64,000 nt of DNA from Serratia liquefaciens ATCC 27592 (GTDB taxonomy: Bacteria; Pseudomonadota; Gammaproteobacteria; Enterobacterales; Enterobacteriaceae): positions 4,402,001 to 4,466,000 of the forward strand of contig NC_021741.1 of NCBI RefSeq assembly GCF_000422085.1. Direction: 5' to 3'. This document shows positions 10,066-19,873 of the stretch, piece by piece. The notes under the pieces are model-generated. The model worked only from the letters and a program-made list of their open reading frames with translations, was not told the origin of the DNA and ran no database searches. Every line of letters begins with the position of its first letter. The first letter of the stretch is position 1. A program made the position numbers and the translations under genes.

Positions 10066-10989
10066 CTAAAAAATCGAACGGCTAATCCGTTGAGACAACA
10101 GTTCCAGCGCCGCAGTTCCCGCCAATGAGTTACCGGAAGCATCCAGTTCCGGCGACCAGACGGCGATCGACAGCTCGTCGGGGACGATAGCGACAATACC
10201 GCCACCCACGCCGGACTTGCCCGGCATGCCCACGCGATAGGCAAATTCCCCCGCGCCGTCGTACATGCCGCTGGTCATCATCAGCGCATTAATCTGGCGT
10301 GCCTGCAGGGGGCTTATCACCTCGCGTCCGCTAAGATCACGACCGTGATTGGCCAGATAAACAAAGCTGCGAGCCAGCTCCACGCAGCTCATTCGCAGCG
10401 CGCAGTAGTGGAAGTAGGTTTGCAGCACGGTAAGCACGTCGTTTTCGAAATTGCCGAACGACTTCATCAGGTAGGCTATCGCCGCATTGCGATCGGAGTG
10501 TTCGAACTCGGAACGGGCCACCCGCGAATCATAGGCCAGGTCATCTTCACCGGCCAGTTGACGCACCACTTCCAGCATTCGCTGCTTGGGCGCGCTGAGC
10601 CGGGTTTGCAGCATGTCGCACACCACCAGCGCACCGGGGTTGATAAACGGATTGCGCGGTTTGCCCTGCTCCATCTCCAGCTGCAACAGCGAATTGAACG
10701 GCAGACCGGAAGGCTCCTTGCCAACCCGACGCCAGATCTCCGCCTCCTGGTAGCGCGTCAGCGCCAGCGTCAGGCTCAACACCTTGGAGATCGACTGAAT
10801 AGAGAAACGCTCGTCGGCGTTACCGGCCTGGAACATTTCGCCGTCGACGGTGCAAACGGCGATCGCCAAACGATCGGCCGCCACTTCCGCCAGCGCCGGT
10901 ATATAGTCCGCCACCTTGCCCTGGCCAATCAGCGGGCGCACCTGTTGCAGGATCTCATCCAGCAACGCGTTATCCAATGTTGTTACCAC
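10066..10989 (-). CDS. glsB: Glutaminase (GlsB/YneH type)
   Basis: Serine-dependent beta-lactamase-fold glutaminase that converts glutamine to glutamate and ammonia. The catalytic Ser-x-x-Lys is in SIQSISKVL, and [10 protein letters not shown] and [12 protein letters not shown] are family motifs. A GTG at 10989 with GGAG nine bases upstream gives 307 residues, close to the 308 of E. coli YneH; the longer open frame to 11031 is unlikely. In E. coli the gene lies elsewhere, so its place between yggN and yggL is a Serratia-type arrangement. Confidence 0.92.
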   Translation of the reverse strand: MVTTLDNALLDEILQQVRPLIGQGKVADYIPALAEVAADRLAIAVCTVDGEMFQAGNADERFSIQSISKVLSLTLALTRYQEAEIWRRVGKEPSGLPFNSLLQLEMEQGKPRNPFINPGALVVCDMLQTRLSAPKQRMLEVVRQLAGEDDLAYDSRVARSEFEHSDRNAAIAYLMKSFGNFENDVLTVLQTYFHYCALRMSCVELARSFVYLANHGRDLSGREVISPLQARQINALMMTSGMYDGAGEFAYRVGMPGKSGVGGGIVAIVPDELSIAVWSPELDASGNSLAGTAALELLSQRISRSIF

Positions 10990-11084
10990 CGCGGTCACAC
11001 TCCGGACAAAATAAAGGTGCCGTAAAGGCACCTTAAATCAATAGATTCAGCGCGACGCCAGGCCGCGCTTATCAGGCAGGAAAA

Positions 11085-11411
11085 TCAGTCCCACCAGATA
11101 TCGAACAGATCGCTGACCTTAACGTCGGTCAGTTTACGCGCTTCCAGCCATTTTTTGACCAGTTCGCGTTGCTCGTCAGTGCAGTGACCGATGGTCTGCA
11201 GACAGATCAAGCCTTCCCACTGCAGGTAGCCGCTACCGTCAAAGGCCATGCCATTCGGCTCAATCACTTCGTCGATAAAAGCGTCCAGCGTGCTGTCGAT
11301 ATCTTCAACCGCGGTGCCTTCGGCAAAGCGCCATGCAACGGAGAAGCCCAGCTCCTGAAACTCTTCAATGTGTAACTTTTTACGTAAACGACGACTGCGG
11401 TTCTTAGCCAT
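11085..11411 (-). CDS. yggL: YggL, DUF469 family ribosome-associated protein
   Basis: Cytosolic protein of 108 residues, DUF469 family. The basic N-terminus ([18 protein letters not shown]) and FSVAWRFAEGT are characteristic. E. coli YggL has been associated with ribosome assembly. Its ATG shares one base with the stop of trmB, so the two genes are coupled. Confidence 0.92.
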   Translation of the reverse strand: MAKNRSRRLRKKLHIEEFQELGFSVAWRFAEGTAVEDIDSTLDAFIDEVIEPNGMAFDGSGYLQWEGLICLQTIGHCTDEQRELVKKWLEARKLTDVKVSDLFDIWWD

Positions 11412-12130
11412 TATTCTTTCCTCTCAAACATCAAGTCCCAAACGCCATGTCCCAGACGCTGGCCGCGTAATTCAAATTTTGTCAGTGGGCGTGAATCCGG
11501 ACGCGGCACATAATCATTATCGCTGGAAAGATTGCGATAGCCTGAGATCCCGTTCATAACCTCTAACATATGTTCTGCATAAGGTTGCCAGTCGGTGGCC
11601 ATGTGGAAGACGCCGCCGACTTTCAGTTTGCGACGCACCAATTCAACAAACGGCGTCTGTACGATGCGGCGTTTGTTGTGGCGCGCTTTGTGCCACGGAT
11701 CGGGGAAAAACAGCTGAACCATGTCCAGCGAGCCGTCCGGGATCATATTCTCCAGCACCTCAACCGCGTCGTGACACATTACGCGCAGGTTGCTCAGTTC
11801 CGCTTCGGTAGCGTCGGCCAGGCAGGCACCCACGCCCGGCGAATGGACTTCTATCCCCAAGAAATTCTGCTGCGGGTTATTGCCCGCCATGGTCACCAGC
11901 GAGGCGCCCATGCCAAAACCGATCTCCAGCACGGTCGGCGCGTCGCGCCCGAACAGTGCGGCGATATCGACAGGTTCAGCCTGATACTCCACGCCCATCA
12001 CCGGCCAATAGTTGTCCAACGCGTGCTGTTGGCCTTTGGTCAACCGCCCCTGGCGGCGGACAAAACTGCGGATACGGCGCATCGCGCGGCCGTTCTCATC
12101 AAATTCCGGGGAGATGACGTCATTAATCAT
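11411..12130 (-). CDS. trmB: tRNA (guanine-N7)-methyltransferase
   Basis: SAM-dependent Rossmann methyltransferase of 239 residues that makes m7G46 in tRNA. The SAM motif is [27 protein letters not shown] and the C-terminal [16 protein letters not shown] are signature segments. The start at [10 protein letters not shown] matches the E. coli length; an extra nine in-frame codons upstream are not needed. It is divergent from mutY, and both promoters lie in the ~180 bases between them. Confidence 0.96.
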   Translation of the reverse strand: MINDVISPEFDENGRAMRRIRSFVRRQGRLTKGQQHALDNYWPVMGVEYQAEPVDIAALFGRDAPTVLEIGFGMGASLVTMAGNNPQQNFLGIEVHSPGVGACLADATEAELSNLRVMCHDAVEVLENMIPDGSLDMVQLFFPDPWHKARHNKRRIVQTPFVELVRRKLKVGGVFHMATDWQPYAEHMLEVMNGISGYRNLSSDNDYVPRPDSRPLTKFELRGQRLGHGVWDLMFERKE

Positions 12131-12310
12131 AGTGCTTTCTGTCTGTTTGGCTGCCAATTAGGGAAACGCGCATTATGCAAAGATACATTGGTTTAGCAAG
12201 TGTTCATCTAATGTACCTGCCGTGCGACGTCGGAAAGTTCCGGTTTACAGCATCATGACTCTATGCTGCAATCGCGCTTCATTTTCTGCCGGATATCGAA
12301 TCAGCTTATG

Positions 12311-13375
12311 ATGCAAGCACAGCAGTTCGCACAGGTGGTGCTTGACTGGTACCAGCGTTACGGCCGTAAGACCCTGCCGTGGCAGCTTGATAAGACCGCC
12401 TATCAAGTATGGCTCTCTGAGGTCATGTTGCAACAAACTCAGGTTGCCACCGTGATCCCTTACTTCCAGCGCTTTATGGCACGTTTTCCCAACGTGCGTG
12501 CGCTGGCTGAAGCGCCGCTGGACGAAGTGCTGCACCTGTGGACCGGCCTGGGCTACTACGCCCGTGCGCGCAATCTGCATAAGGCGGCGCAGGCTATTGT
12601 CGCACAGCACGGCGGTGAGTTCCCGACAACCTTTGAAGAAATCCACGCCCTGCCCGGTATTGGCCGTTCAACGGCAGGCGCAGTGCTGTCGCTGGCGCTC
12701 GGCCAACACTACCCAATCCTCGACGGCAACGTAAAACGCGTCCTGGCCCGCTGCTATGCCGTCGAAGGCTGGCCGGGCAAGAAAGAGGTAGAAAACCGAC
12801 TGTGGGAAATCAGCGAAAACGTTACCCCGGCCAAGGGCGTTGGCCAGTTCAATCAGGCGATGATGGATCTGGGGGCGATGGTCTGCACCCGCTCCAAGCC
12901 GAAATGCGAACTGTGCCCACTCAGCCTCGGCTGCATCGCCTATGCCCACCACAGTTGGGCAAAATATCCGGGTAAAAAGCCCAAGCAGACCCTGCCGGAA
13001 AAAACCGCCTACTTTTTATTGCTGCAGCACGGCGAACGCGCCTGGCTGGAGCAGCGCCCCGCCGTCGGTCTGTGGGGCGGTCTGTTCTGCTTCCCGCAGT
13101 TCAGCGAACGTGAAGAGATGGAACTCTGGCTGCAACAGCGCGGTCTGAAAACCAATCGCCGGGAGCAACTGACCGCATTTCGTCATACTTTCAGTCATTT
13201 CCATCTTGATATCGTGCCAATATGGCTGGAAATGGACGCCGCAGGCAGCAGCATGGATGAGGGCGCCGGTCTCTGGTATAACTTAGCGCAGCCGCCATCG
13301 GTCGGGCTGGCCGCACCGGTTGACCGCCTGTTGCAACAGTTGGCAAAACAGTCCCCGCGCCGACAGGGTTTATAA
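12311..13375 (+). CDS. mutY: A/G-specific adenine glycosylase
   Basis: DNA repair glycosylase of 354 residues that removes adenine opposite 8-oxoguanine. The helix-hairpin-helix [12 protein letters not shown] with the following catalytic aspartate ([12 protein letters not shown]), the 4Fe-4S cysteines ([17 protein letters not shown]), and a C-terminal NUDIX-like domain that reads 8-oxoG are all present in order. A start at 12308 (one codon earlier) or 12311 fits; the longer frame from 12263 is unlikely. yggX and mltC follow as in E. coli. Confidence 0.96.
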   Translation: MQAQQFAQVVLDWYQRYGRKTLPWQLDKTAYQVWLSEVMLQQTQVATVIPYFQRFMARFPNVRALAEAPLDEVLHLWTGLGYYARARNLHKAAQAIVAQHGGEFPTTFEEIHALPGIGRSTAGAVLSLALGQHYPILDGNVKRVLARCYAVEGWPGKKEVENRLWEISENVTPAKGVGQFNQAMMDLGAMVCTRSKPKCELCPLSLGCIAYAHHSWAKYPGKKPKQTLPEKTAYFLLLQHGERAWLEQRPAVGLWGGLFCFPQFSEREEMELWLQQRGLKTNRREQLTAFRHTFSHFHLDIVPIWLEMDAAGSSMDEGAGLWYNLAQPPSVGLAAPVDRLLQQLAKQSPRRQGL

Positions 13376-13378
13376 CCT

Positions 13379-13497
13379 AAATAATTCGAGTTGCAGGAAG
13401 GCGGCAACTGAGCGAGTCCCGATGAGCTTACTGAGGTAAGTGATTCGGGTGAGAAAAGGCAGCCAACACACCTGCAGCTCAAAGTATGACGGGTTTA
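13379..13497. repeat. ERIC-type intergenic repeat
   Basis: About 119 bases between mutY and yggX with the ERIC core AGCTTACTGAGGTAAGTGA and the right arm CACCTGCAGCTCAAAGTATG. It is in the opposite orientation to the copy at 499-628. It would form a long imperfect hairpin in the mutY-yggX transcript. Confidence 0.8.
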
Positions 13498-13528
13498 TTG
13501 GCAATAGCGCCATTGATGAGGAATTAGC

Positions 13529-13801
13529 ATGAGCAGAACCATTTTTTGTACCTTCCTGCAGCGTGACGCCGAAGGGCAGGACTTCCAGCTTTATCCAGGG
13601 GAAGTCGGCAAACGCATCTATAACGAGATCTCGAAAGAAGCCTGGGCAGAATGGATGAAAAAACAAACCATGCTGATCAACGAGAAAAAACTGAACATGA
13701 TGAACGTTGACGACCGCAAATTGCTGGAAGCGGAAATGATCAAATTCCTGTTCGAAGGACATGACGTCCATATCGAAGGCTATACGCCACCAAGCGAATA
13801 A
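13529..13801 (+). CDS. yggX: Probable Fe(2+)-trafficking protein YggX
   Basis: Protein of 90 residues linked to protection of iron-sulfur clusters from oxidants and to labile iron handling. The conserved N-terminus [19 protein letters not shown] carries the family's single conserved cysteine; [12 protein letters not shown] and the C-terminal [14 protein letters not shown] are also typical. A GAGG ribosome site lies 7 bases upstream. It precedes mltC by 54 bases. Confidence 0.96.
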   Translation: MSRTIFCTFLQRDAEGQDFQLYPGEVGKRIYNEISKEAWAEWMKKQTMLINEKKLNMMNVDDRKLLEAEMIKFLFEGHDVHIEGYTPPSE

Positions 13802-13855
13802 TGCTGTTGGGGCCAGGCGCTGGCCCTTCCAATACTTCTCGTATACGGCTTTAAG

Positions 13856-14932
13856 ATGAAGAAAATTTTAGCTTTGCTAGTGATAGCGCCCCTGCTGATA
13901 TCCTGTTCCGGCAAAAAAAGCACTGAAGTCAACGAAGCCTGGGTCAAAGACACCAACGGCTTCGAAATCCTGATGGGTCAGTTCGCCCACAACATCGAGA
14001 ATATCTGGGGTCTGAACGAAGTTCTGATCGCCGGGCCGAAAGATTACGTTAAATACACCGACCAGTATCAAACCCGTAGCCACATCAACTTTGATTCTGG
14101 TGCCATCACTATTGAAACCATCGCCACCACCGATCCTGCCGCTCACCTGCGCCAGGCGATAATCAGCACCTTGCTGATGGGGGACGACCCGGGTTCCATC
14201 GATCTCTATTCCGACGTCAACGATATCCAGATCAGTAAAGAGCCGTTCCTGTACGGCCAGGTACTGGATAACAAAGGTGCGCCGATCCGTTGGGAATGGC
14301 GTGCGGCGCACTTCGCCGACTATCTGTTGCAGACCAAGCTGCAAAAACGCACCTCCGGCCTGCACGTGATTTACTCGGTCACTATTCAGTTGGTGCCAAA
14401 CCACCTGGACAAACGTGCCCACAAATACCTGCCGATGGTTCGCAAGGCGTCGGAGAAATACGGCGTGGAAGAGTCGCTGATCCTGGCGATCATGCAGACC
14501 GAATCGAGCTTTAACCCGTATGCGGTGAGCGGTTCAGATGCGTTGGGCCTGATGCAGGTGGTGCAGCACACTGCCGGTAAGGATGTGTTCCAGATGCGTG
14601 GGAAATGGGGCAAACCAAGCCGCAGTTACCTGTTCGACCCGGAAAACAACATCGATACCGGTACGGCTTATCTGGCCATTTTGCAGAACAACTATTTGGG
14701 AGGGATTCAAAACCCGACCTCACGCCGCTACGCGGTTATCACTGCCTATAACGGCGGCGCCGGCAGCGTGCTGCGTGTGTTCTCTAGCGACAGGACCCGT
14801 GCGGTGAGCATCATCAACGGCATGCAGCCGGGCGACGTCTATCAGACGCTGACCACCAAGCATCCGGCCGGCGAATCTCGCCGTTACCTGGTGAAGGTGA
14901 ACAACGCCCAGAAGAGTTACCGCAGAAGATAA
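13856..14932 (+). CDS. mltC: Membrane-bound lytic murein transglycosylase C
   Basis: Lipoprotein of 358 residues that cleaves peptidoglycan glycan strands with 1,6-anhydro ring formation. The signal peptide ends in a lipobox (LLISC, lipidated Cys at residue 17). The N-terminal domain is DUF3393, and the C-terminal SLT domain starts at about residue 190, with the catalytic glutamate in [11 protein letters not shown] and GLMQVV and AYNGGAG motifs. The length matches E. coli MltC. It ends before a bidirectional terminator shared with speC. Confidence 0.95.
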   Translation: MKKILALLVIAPLLISCSGKKSTEVNEAWVKDTNGFEILMGQFAHNIENIWGLNEVLIAGPKDYVKYTDQYQTRSHINFDSGAITIETIATTDPAAHLRQAIISTLLMGDDPGSIDLYSDVNDIQISKEPFLYGQVLDNKGAPIRWEWRAAHFADYLLQTKLQKRTSGLHVIYSVTIQLVPNHLDKRAHKYLPMVRKASEKYGVEESLILAIMQTESSFNPYAVSGSDALGLMQVVQHTAGKDVFQMRGKWGKPSRSYLFDPENNIDTGTAYLAILQNNYLGGIQNPTSRRYAVITAYNGGAGSVLRVFSSDRTRAVSIINGMQPGDVYQTLTTKHPAGESRRYLVKVNNAQKSYRRR

Positions 14933-14952
14933 TTTGCGGTGGCGTTATCAAT

Positions 14953-14984
14953 AATAAGGGCCGGTGCAAACCGGCCCTTATTTT
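14953..14984. terminator. Bidirectional terminator between mltC and speC
   Basis: Perfect stem AATAAGGGCCGG / CCGGCCCTTATT with a six-base loop, A-rich on the left and T-rich on the right. It can serve the convergent mltC and speC genes. Confidence 0.88.
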
Positions 14985-17147
14985 CTATTGCTTGATCATA
15001 TAGCCGAAAATGCGTTTCCAGCCGTGATCCTTTTTCTCGATATAAACGCCCTGCAACTCCGGCGAGAAGCCCGGCAGCCGGTTGATGCCCTCTTCCAGCG
15101 CCATGAAATAACGCTGTACCGCCCCGCCCCAGACTTCGCCCGGCACTACGCATAGCACGCCCGGTGGGTAAGGCAACGCGCCCTCTGCCGCAATGCGCCC
15201 TTCGGCCTGCCCGATCGGCACCAGTTCAACGTTGTCGCGGATAAACTCCACGTTGGCGTCCTGTGGGTTCATCATCACCTGCGGGAAATGACGCTGACGG
15301 AACATCTCTTTTTGCAGCTGCTTAACGTCGAAGCTGACGTATAAATCGTGCATCTCCTGGCACAGCTGGCGAAGGGTATAGCCACGATAACGCTGCTCGT
15401 TCTTGCGATATACCGTTGGCAGCACCTGGCTCAGCGGCGCGTCCTCTTCCACGTAACGTTCGAACTGCACCAGCATATCCACCAGTTGTTGCATCTTGGC
15501 CGGGTTTTCCGCGGGCGTCAGCAGGAACAGGATCGAGTTAAGGTCACACTTCTCCGGCACGATACCGTTCTCACGCAGGAAATTGGCCAGAATGGTGGCC
15601 GGCACGCCAAACTCGGTGTATTGGCCGGTGGCGGCATCAATACCCGGCGTGGTCAGCAGCAGTTTGCACGGATCGACCAAATACTGGTCCTGCGCGTAAC
15701 CTTCAAAACCGTGCCATTTCTCATCCGGCACAAAATTGAAGAAACGGGCGTCGTTGGCGATCAAATCGGTGTCGTAATCCTGCCAGTTCTTGCCCGCGAT
15801 CTGCAGGGGGACAAACGGCCTGAGCTGCGAACAGCGTTCCAACAGTTGCTTGCGCGTCTCGATGCCAAGCTTCACGCAGTCCATCCACATACGGCGACCG
15901 GCGGCCCCGGCATGCATCTTGGCGTTGACGTCCAGCGCCGCAAACAGCGGATAGAACGGGCTGGTAGAGGCGTGCAGCATGAAAGCGTTGTTCAGGTGCT
16001 TGTGGTTGCAGTGACGCTTCTGGCCCTTGATATGGTCGTCTTTCTTGTGGATCTGCGAGGTTTGCGAGAAGCCGGCCTGCTGCTTGTGTACCGACTGGGT
16101 AACAAAGATGCCCGGGTCAAGCTCGTCCAGCTCCAACAGCAGAGGTGAACACTCTTTCAGCATCGGGATAAACCCTTCGTAACCCACCCAGGCCGAGTCA
16201 AACAGGATGTAGTCGCACAGGTGGCCAATGGTGTCGATCACCTGACGCGCATTATAAATAGTGCCGTCGTAGGTGCCGAGCTGGATGATTGCCAGGCGGA
16301 AAGGACGCGCTGCCTCGGCTTTCTCCGGCGCTACCTGACGAATTTGTTCGCGCAGATAACGCTCGTCAAAGCAGCGGGAATCGATACCGCCGATAAAGCC
16401 AAACGGGTTGCGCGCGGTTTCCAGATACACCGGCGTCGCTCCGGCCTGGATCAACGCACCATGGTGGTTGGACTTATGGTTGTTACGGTCGAACAGCACC
16501 AGATCACCACGGGTCAGCAGCGCGTTGGTTACCACCTTGTTGGCGGCCGAGGTGCCGTTGAGCACAAAATAAGTTTTATCGGCGTTGAACACCCGTGCCG
16601 CATGCTTTTGGGCGTCCTTGGCCGAGCCTTCGTGGATCAGTAAATCGCCCAATTTAACGTCGGCGTTGCACATGTCGGAACGAAAAAGCGTTTCACCGTA
16701 AAACTCGAAAAACTTGCGGCCCGCCGGATGCTTGCGGAAAAACTCCCCGCCCTGATGCCCCGGACAGGCAAAGGTCGAGTTCTCCATTTCCACATAGGTT
16801 TTCAAGGTTTTGAAAAACGGCGGCAGCAGCGCCTGCTCGTAAGCATCCGCCGCGGCTTCCAACTGCGCCATATAAAACGCCTTGCTGGCACCGTCCAGCG
16901 CGAAAACACCGCTGATAAACGGCAGGTAGTCCGGCGAGAGATGCTCATCTCCGGCCACCGCCACAAAGGTCGGGATCTCGAACCCGGTGGCTTTAAGCTG
17001 TGCCAGGATGCCGGCGTTGACGTCATCAACCGACACGACCAATGCCGCAACGTCGGTATAATCCGTCTGCTCGACGCGGACAATCTGGCGCAGCGTTTCA
17101 ATGGCGGCGACCAGGCTGGCGCTGGTGGCTATCTTCAATTCTTTCAT
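14985..17147 (-). CDS. speC: Ornithine decarboxylase (constitutive-type SpeC)
   Basis: PLP-dependent group III decarboxylase of 720 residues that makes putrescine from ornithine. The N-terminal wing domain is followed by the aspartate-aminotransferase-fold core with PLP lysine in TQSVHKQQAGFSQ, then the C-terminal PYPPGVLCVVPGE segment. The start at MKELKIATSA fits the family; 21 further in-frame codons upstream look non-coding. The sequence also resembles inducible SpeF, but the position after mltC near tRNA-Phe is that of speC. The E. coli neighbour nupG is absent. Confidence 0.94.
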   Translation of the reverse strand: MKELKIATSASLVAAIETLRQIVRVEQTDYTDVAALVVSVDDVNAGILAQLKATGFEIPTFVAVAGDEHLSPDYLPFISGVFALDGASKAFYMAQLEAAADAYEQALLPPFFKTLKTYVEMENSTFACPGHQGGEFFRKHPAGRKFFEFYGETLFRSDMCNADVKLGDLLIHEGSAKDAQKHAARVFNADKTYFVLNGTSAANKVVTNALLTRGDLVLFDRNNHKSNHHGALIQAGATPVYLETARNPFGFIGGIDSRCFDERYLREQIRQVAPEKAEAARPFRLAIIQLGTYDGTIYNARQVIDTIGHLCDYILFDSAWVGYEGFIPMLKECSPLLLELDELDPGIFVTQSVHKQQAGFSQTSQIHKKDDHIKGQKRHCNHKHLNNAFMLHASTSPFYPLFAALDVNAKMHAGAAGRRMWMDCVKLGIETRKQLLERCSQLRPFVPLQIAGKNWQDYDTDLIANDARFFNFVPDEKWHGFEGYAQDQYLVDPCKLLLTTPGIDAATGQYTEFGVPATILANFLRENGIVPEKCDLNSILFLLTPAENPAKMQQLVDMLVQFERYVEEDAPLSQVLPTVYRKNEQRYRGYTLRQLCQEMHDLYVSFDVKQLQKEMFRQRHFPQVMMNPQDANVEFIRDNVELVPIGQAEGRIAAEGALPYPPGVLCVVPGEVWGGAVQRYFMALEEGINRLPGFSPELQGVYIEKKDHGWKRIFGYMIKQ

Positions 17148-17248
17148 AGTGCTAACTCTCAAACGGTTAAGGATGAGGCTGTGCCATATGGCACGGTGAT
17201 GAGATAACAAAGGTTATCCCGGCAACTTGATGTCCGGTGTGGCAGCAT

Positions 17249-17812
17249 AGAGCGCATGCGTGACCGGCTGACTCTCTTAAGATTATCAGGCCACTATCGG
17301 GAACTGGTATCGGCAGCGTCCGATAGACATCAGTAAAATCAGAGCCACAGCTCTATTTTTAATAATGCCTAACAGCGAGCATGAAGTTGCCTTACCGCAT
17401 GCTGGGCTGGGCGTTTATGGAGGACGACGTTCGGGAAAGATCGCGGCGGAGTAGCGGCATCATCAGATGTCTGGTGCGCAGTAGCGCTTGAGTAGCCATA
17501 CCAGTCATGCCTGCAACCCTCTGACTTAAATGAGCGGAAACGCCGTTAGGGGACGTAGAGTGCTAAAATTTGCGCAATGATTGCATGTTTTTTTATGAGG
17601 TTCAAGTAACTATTATGTCTATTAATTACATAATAATTTAAGCATAACCCATTGTTATAAAACATATAAAAACAAACACCAGAAAAACCAAAACGGTATA
17701 AATACACGGATTCTTTGCATATTTATTACATCGGCCCTCCTCCAGGCCCCACGAACCTTACCCGCCACTGCATGAAAATAGAGCAACCGATCGGCTTTGT
17801 GACAGAAACCGA
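17249..17812. other. Intergenic region between speC and tRNA-Phe
   Basis: About 560 bases without a convincing gene. The part next to speC has average composition and includes a weak 29-codon minus-strand open frame ending 11 bases before speC (see findings). The stretch near 17575-17750 is clearly AT-rich. No insertion sequence, repeat array or conserved RNA was recognised. Confidence 0.6.
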
Positions 17813-17841
17813 TTGACGATATCCGGCCAATAGGGTTAAAT
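17813..17841 (+). promoter_or_regulatory. Promoter of tRNA-Phe
   Basis: TTGACG at 17813-17818 and TTAAAT at 17836-17841 with 17 bases between them. They are followed by a GC-rich discriminator (GCGCCCC), the arrangement typical of stringently controlled stable-RNA promoters in enterobacteria. The tRNA begins at 17852. Confidence 0.75.
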
Positions 17842-17851
17842 GCGCCCCGTT

Positions 17852-17927
17852 GCCCGGATAGCTCAGTCGGTAGAGCAGGGGATTGAAAATCCCCGTGTCC
17901 TTGGTTCGATTCCGAGTCCGGGCACCA
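17852..17927 (+). tRNA. tRNA-Phe (GAA)
   Basis: A 76-base cloverleaf with encoded CCA. Acceptor stem GCCCGGA/TCCGGGC, D-loop AGCTCAGTCGGTAGAGC, anticodon loop TTGAAAA with GAA anticodon, T-arm GGTTCGATTCC. In E. coli the tRNA-Phe gene pheV sits in this neighbourhood near speC and is a well-known integration site for genomic islands. A terminator follows at 17939. Confidence 0.98.
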
Positions 17928-17938
17928 CTATTCTAAAG

Positions 17939-17964
17939 AACCCGCCCAAAAGGCGGGTTTTTGC
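17939..17964 (+). terminator. Terminator of tRNA-Phe
   Basis: AACCCGCC / GGCGGGTT stem with a short A-rich loop, followed by TTTTTGC. It lies 12 bases after the tRNA. Confidence 0.9.
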
Positions 17965-17986
17965 TTTTCTGGGGTAGGACTCTTCA

Positions 17987-18068
17987 TCGAACACGTTCGA
18001 TTATTCGGCCAGAGGCCTCACCCTGCGGGCCAACGCTAAAGCGTTGTTAAATCCGGTGCAAGCACCGG
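17987..18068. repeat. Row of five consecutive short inverted repeats
   Basis: Five small palindromes follow one another with little between them: TCGAAC-AC-GTTCGA (17987-18000), GGCC-AGA-GGCC (18007-18017), CCC-TGC-GGG (18021-18029), CAACGC-TAAA-GCGTTG (18031-18046) and CCGGTGC-AA-GCACCGG (18053-18068). They sit between tRNA-Phe and a decayed tRNA 3' end. No function is known to me. Confidence 0.7.
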
Positions 18069-18120
18069 TTGTCCGAGTTCGGCACCCTATTTAGAAGAAC
18101 CCGCCTATGGCGGGTTTTTT
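18069..18120 (+). repeat. Degenerate copy of the tRNA-Phe 3' end and terminator
   Basis: TTGTCCGAGTTCGGCACC, then a short spacer and AGAACCCGCC...GGCGGGTTTTTT, parallels the tRNA-Phe 3' end (TTCCGAGTCCGGGCACCA), spacer and terminator at 17909-17964. It looks like a duplicated or attachment-site-derived tRNA end that has drifted. The second hairpin is still a good terminator. Confidence 0.6.
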
Positions 18121-18172
18121 GCTTCCCAACATAAATGCTAATATCCCCTTTTATTGATTAACAGAATCCAGC

Positions 18173-19093
18173 ATGCCACTGTCTTATCGTCGCTTTCTAG
18201 CCCTTGTTATCGCGCTGATTATCGGCGTTGGCTCCCCCATGCTGGCGCAGGCCAGGCCCGATCTGGAACGTAAAATCGGCACAACCCTGGTCGATTCAAA
18301 ATCGCCTGATTATCAATTCAGCGATCTGCGCTTCACTTCGGCGGACGGTCAGCGCCGTTATCGTGTCCGCATAATAAAACCGCGCATTGCTCCGCCCTTG
18401 GGCGGCTATCCGGTTATCTACTTCCTGGACGGCAACGCAGTATTGATGGAGTTGAACGCCCAGTTGCTGGCTCAGCTTGCCGTACAAAAACAGCCGCCGG
18501 TTCTGGTGCTACTCAGCTATGACAACGATCTGCGCATCGACTCCAAAGGCCGCAGTTACGACTACACACCGGCTTCGCAACAAGGTTCAGGAAAGCAGCC
18601 CCATGGCGGTGCAGACGCTTTCCTTAAACTGATCGACACCCAGATTAAGCCTGCCGTTGCCGCTCAGGTCACCGTTAACCCGCAGCAGCAAACGCTGTGG
18701 GGGCACTCTTATGGTGGCCTTTTCGTTCTGCATACTCTGTTAACCCAACCTGCTACTTTCCAGAATTACATCGCGGTGGAACCTTCGCTGTGGTGGGGGA
18801 AAGGCTTTATCCTGCAAGAAGCGCAACGTGTTATGGATAGGCATCCATCTTTGTCCGCCCATTTGCAGTTATGGATCGGCGGTGCGGAGAAAATGCGTGA
18901 AGCACCGCCAATTATCAGGCAGAGTCAGCTACCCGCAGATGCGGCTCATGGCCTGGCCACACAGCTGGCGACACTTGACGGACTTAAGGTTGACTATCGG
19001 GAATGGGCCGGCTTAGACCATGGGGCAATGTTAGGTGCGGCCATACCGCCGGCTTTGGAAGGCATAGCCAAAGGCGAGGCGGCGGGTAAATAA
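18173..19093 (+). CDS. Secreted alpha/beta hydrolase, IroE/Fes-like siderophore esterase family
   Basis: Protein of 306 residues with a signal peptide (hydrophobic residues 9-26, cleavage after LAQA). It belongs to the esterase D/enterochelin-esterase-like group: the nucleophile elbow is WGHSYGGLF, VEPSLWWG follows the nucleophile strand, and the putative catalytic histidine is in GLDHGAML. The closest family I recognise is the periplasmic IroE-type salmochelin/enterobactin esterase. No siderophore synthesis genes are nearby, so the substrate is uncertain. It is preceded by the tRNA-end remnant and stands alone. Confidence 0.75.
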   Translation: MPLSYRRFLALVIALIIGVGSPMLAQARPDLERKIGTTLVDSKSPDYQFSDLRFTSADGQRRYRVRIIKPRIAPPLGGYPVIYFLDGNAVLMELNAQLLAQLAVQKQPPVLVLLSYDNDLRIDSKGRSYDYTPASQQGSGKQPHGGADAFLKLIDTQIKPAVAAQVTVNPQQQTLWGHSYGGLFVLHTLLTQPATFQNYIAVEPSLWWGKGFILQEAQRVMDRHPSLSAHLQLWIGGAEKMREAPPIIRQSQLPADAAHGLATQLATLDGLKVDYREWAGLDHGAMLGAAIPPALEGIAKGEAAGK

Positions 19094-19437
19094 GGGTTTA
19101 AAAGCGGGGTCCGGGAAAAGGCTGTACGCGGCGGCTCCCCTTTGGCAAGTTAACTTGCTCTACCGGTGGAGCCTGAATAGCTAATGTATTTCCTGGATGG
19201 GGCCCTGGTGAGGCACAATAGGAATAGATAGACTGAGCAGGACCAAAGGCTATTTATTACCGCGTATTACGTTATTTTCTGGCCCTGTCGCAGCTAATAT
19301 AGCCCCTTGGGTACGTGACGGGAACGGGTGAAAACCACCCTTGTAATACATTATGAAAAGTGATAGTTAAACCGGTTGGAGAAACCTCCGTTTGATTGCG
19401 CTGCCTAATAATTATCACAGGGAATTATATTATAACG
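19094..19437 (+). other. Gene-free leader region upstream of the GNAT operon
   Basis: About 340 bases with no plausible reading frame. The last ~130 bases are rich in short complementary segments, for example GGAG-AAA-CCTCC near 19378-19389 and GGGTG-AAAA-CCACCC near 19327-19342, so a structured 5' leader for the following operon is possible. I could not match it to a known riboswitch class. Confidence 0.4.
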
Positions 19438-19848
19438 ATGAATATCAATATTACCGACCAACCGAACCCGAAAGACGAAGAGTTTGTGATTGACAGTCTT
19501 TGGGCCCACAACGCCAAAATTGAACCCGTCGATATCCACCCCTTATTCCTGACCGTCACCGATGACGAGGGTAAAATCGTTGCCGGACTGGTTGCCAGAA
19601 CCTGGTGGGGCGGGCTTGAAGTGCAATATCTTTGGGTCAGCGACCAATACCGTAAAAGCGGTTATGGCCGTCAACTGATGGTACAGGCCGAAGAAGAGGC
19701 CAAGAAACGCGGTTGCCACATGGCCTATGTCGATACTTTCGATTTTCAGGCCCGCGGCTTTTATGAAAAATTGGGCTATCAGGTTTACGGCAACTTAGGC
19801 GACTATGCCAAACAGCATACGCGTCACTACCTGGCGAAAAAGATTTAA
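19438..19848 (+). CDS. GNAT family N-acetyltransferase
   Basis: Acetyltransferase of 136 residues. The GNAT core is visible: central strand LEVQYLWVSDQYRKSGYGRQLM, which contains the acetyl-CoA loop R-x-x-G-x-G/A, and the C-terminal DTFDFQARGFYEKLGY motif. Substrate unknown. The ATG follows GGGAATTATATTATAACG; the TTG-started longer frame is unlikely. It is the first gene of a tight three-gene unit with a LuxR-type regulator (25 bases downstream) and an NCS1 permease. Confidence 0.85.
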   Translation: MNINITDQPNPKDEEFVIDSLWAHNAKIEPVDIHPLFLTVTDDEGKIVAGLVARTWWGGLEVQYLWVSDQYRKSGYGRQLMVQAEEEAKKRGCHMAYVDTFDFQARGFYEKLGYQVYGNLGDYAKQHTRHYLAKKI

Positions 19849-19873
19849 CCCAATTCCAGTCGGTGAGGTCAGA

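Noticed and set aside
17987-18068. Row of palindromes considered as a CRISPR array
   Set aside because: The units differ in sequence and are not direct repeats with spacers; no cas genes are nearby.
19094-19437. Leader considered as cobalamin, guanidine or folate riboswitch
   Set aside because: None of the conserved core words of those classes could be found by eye.
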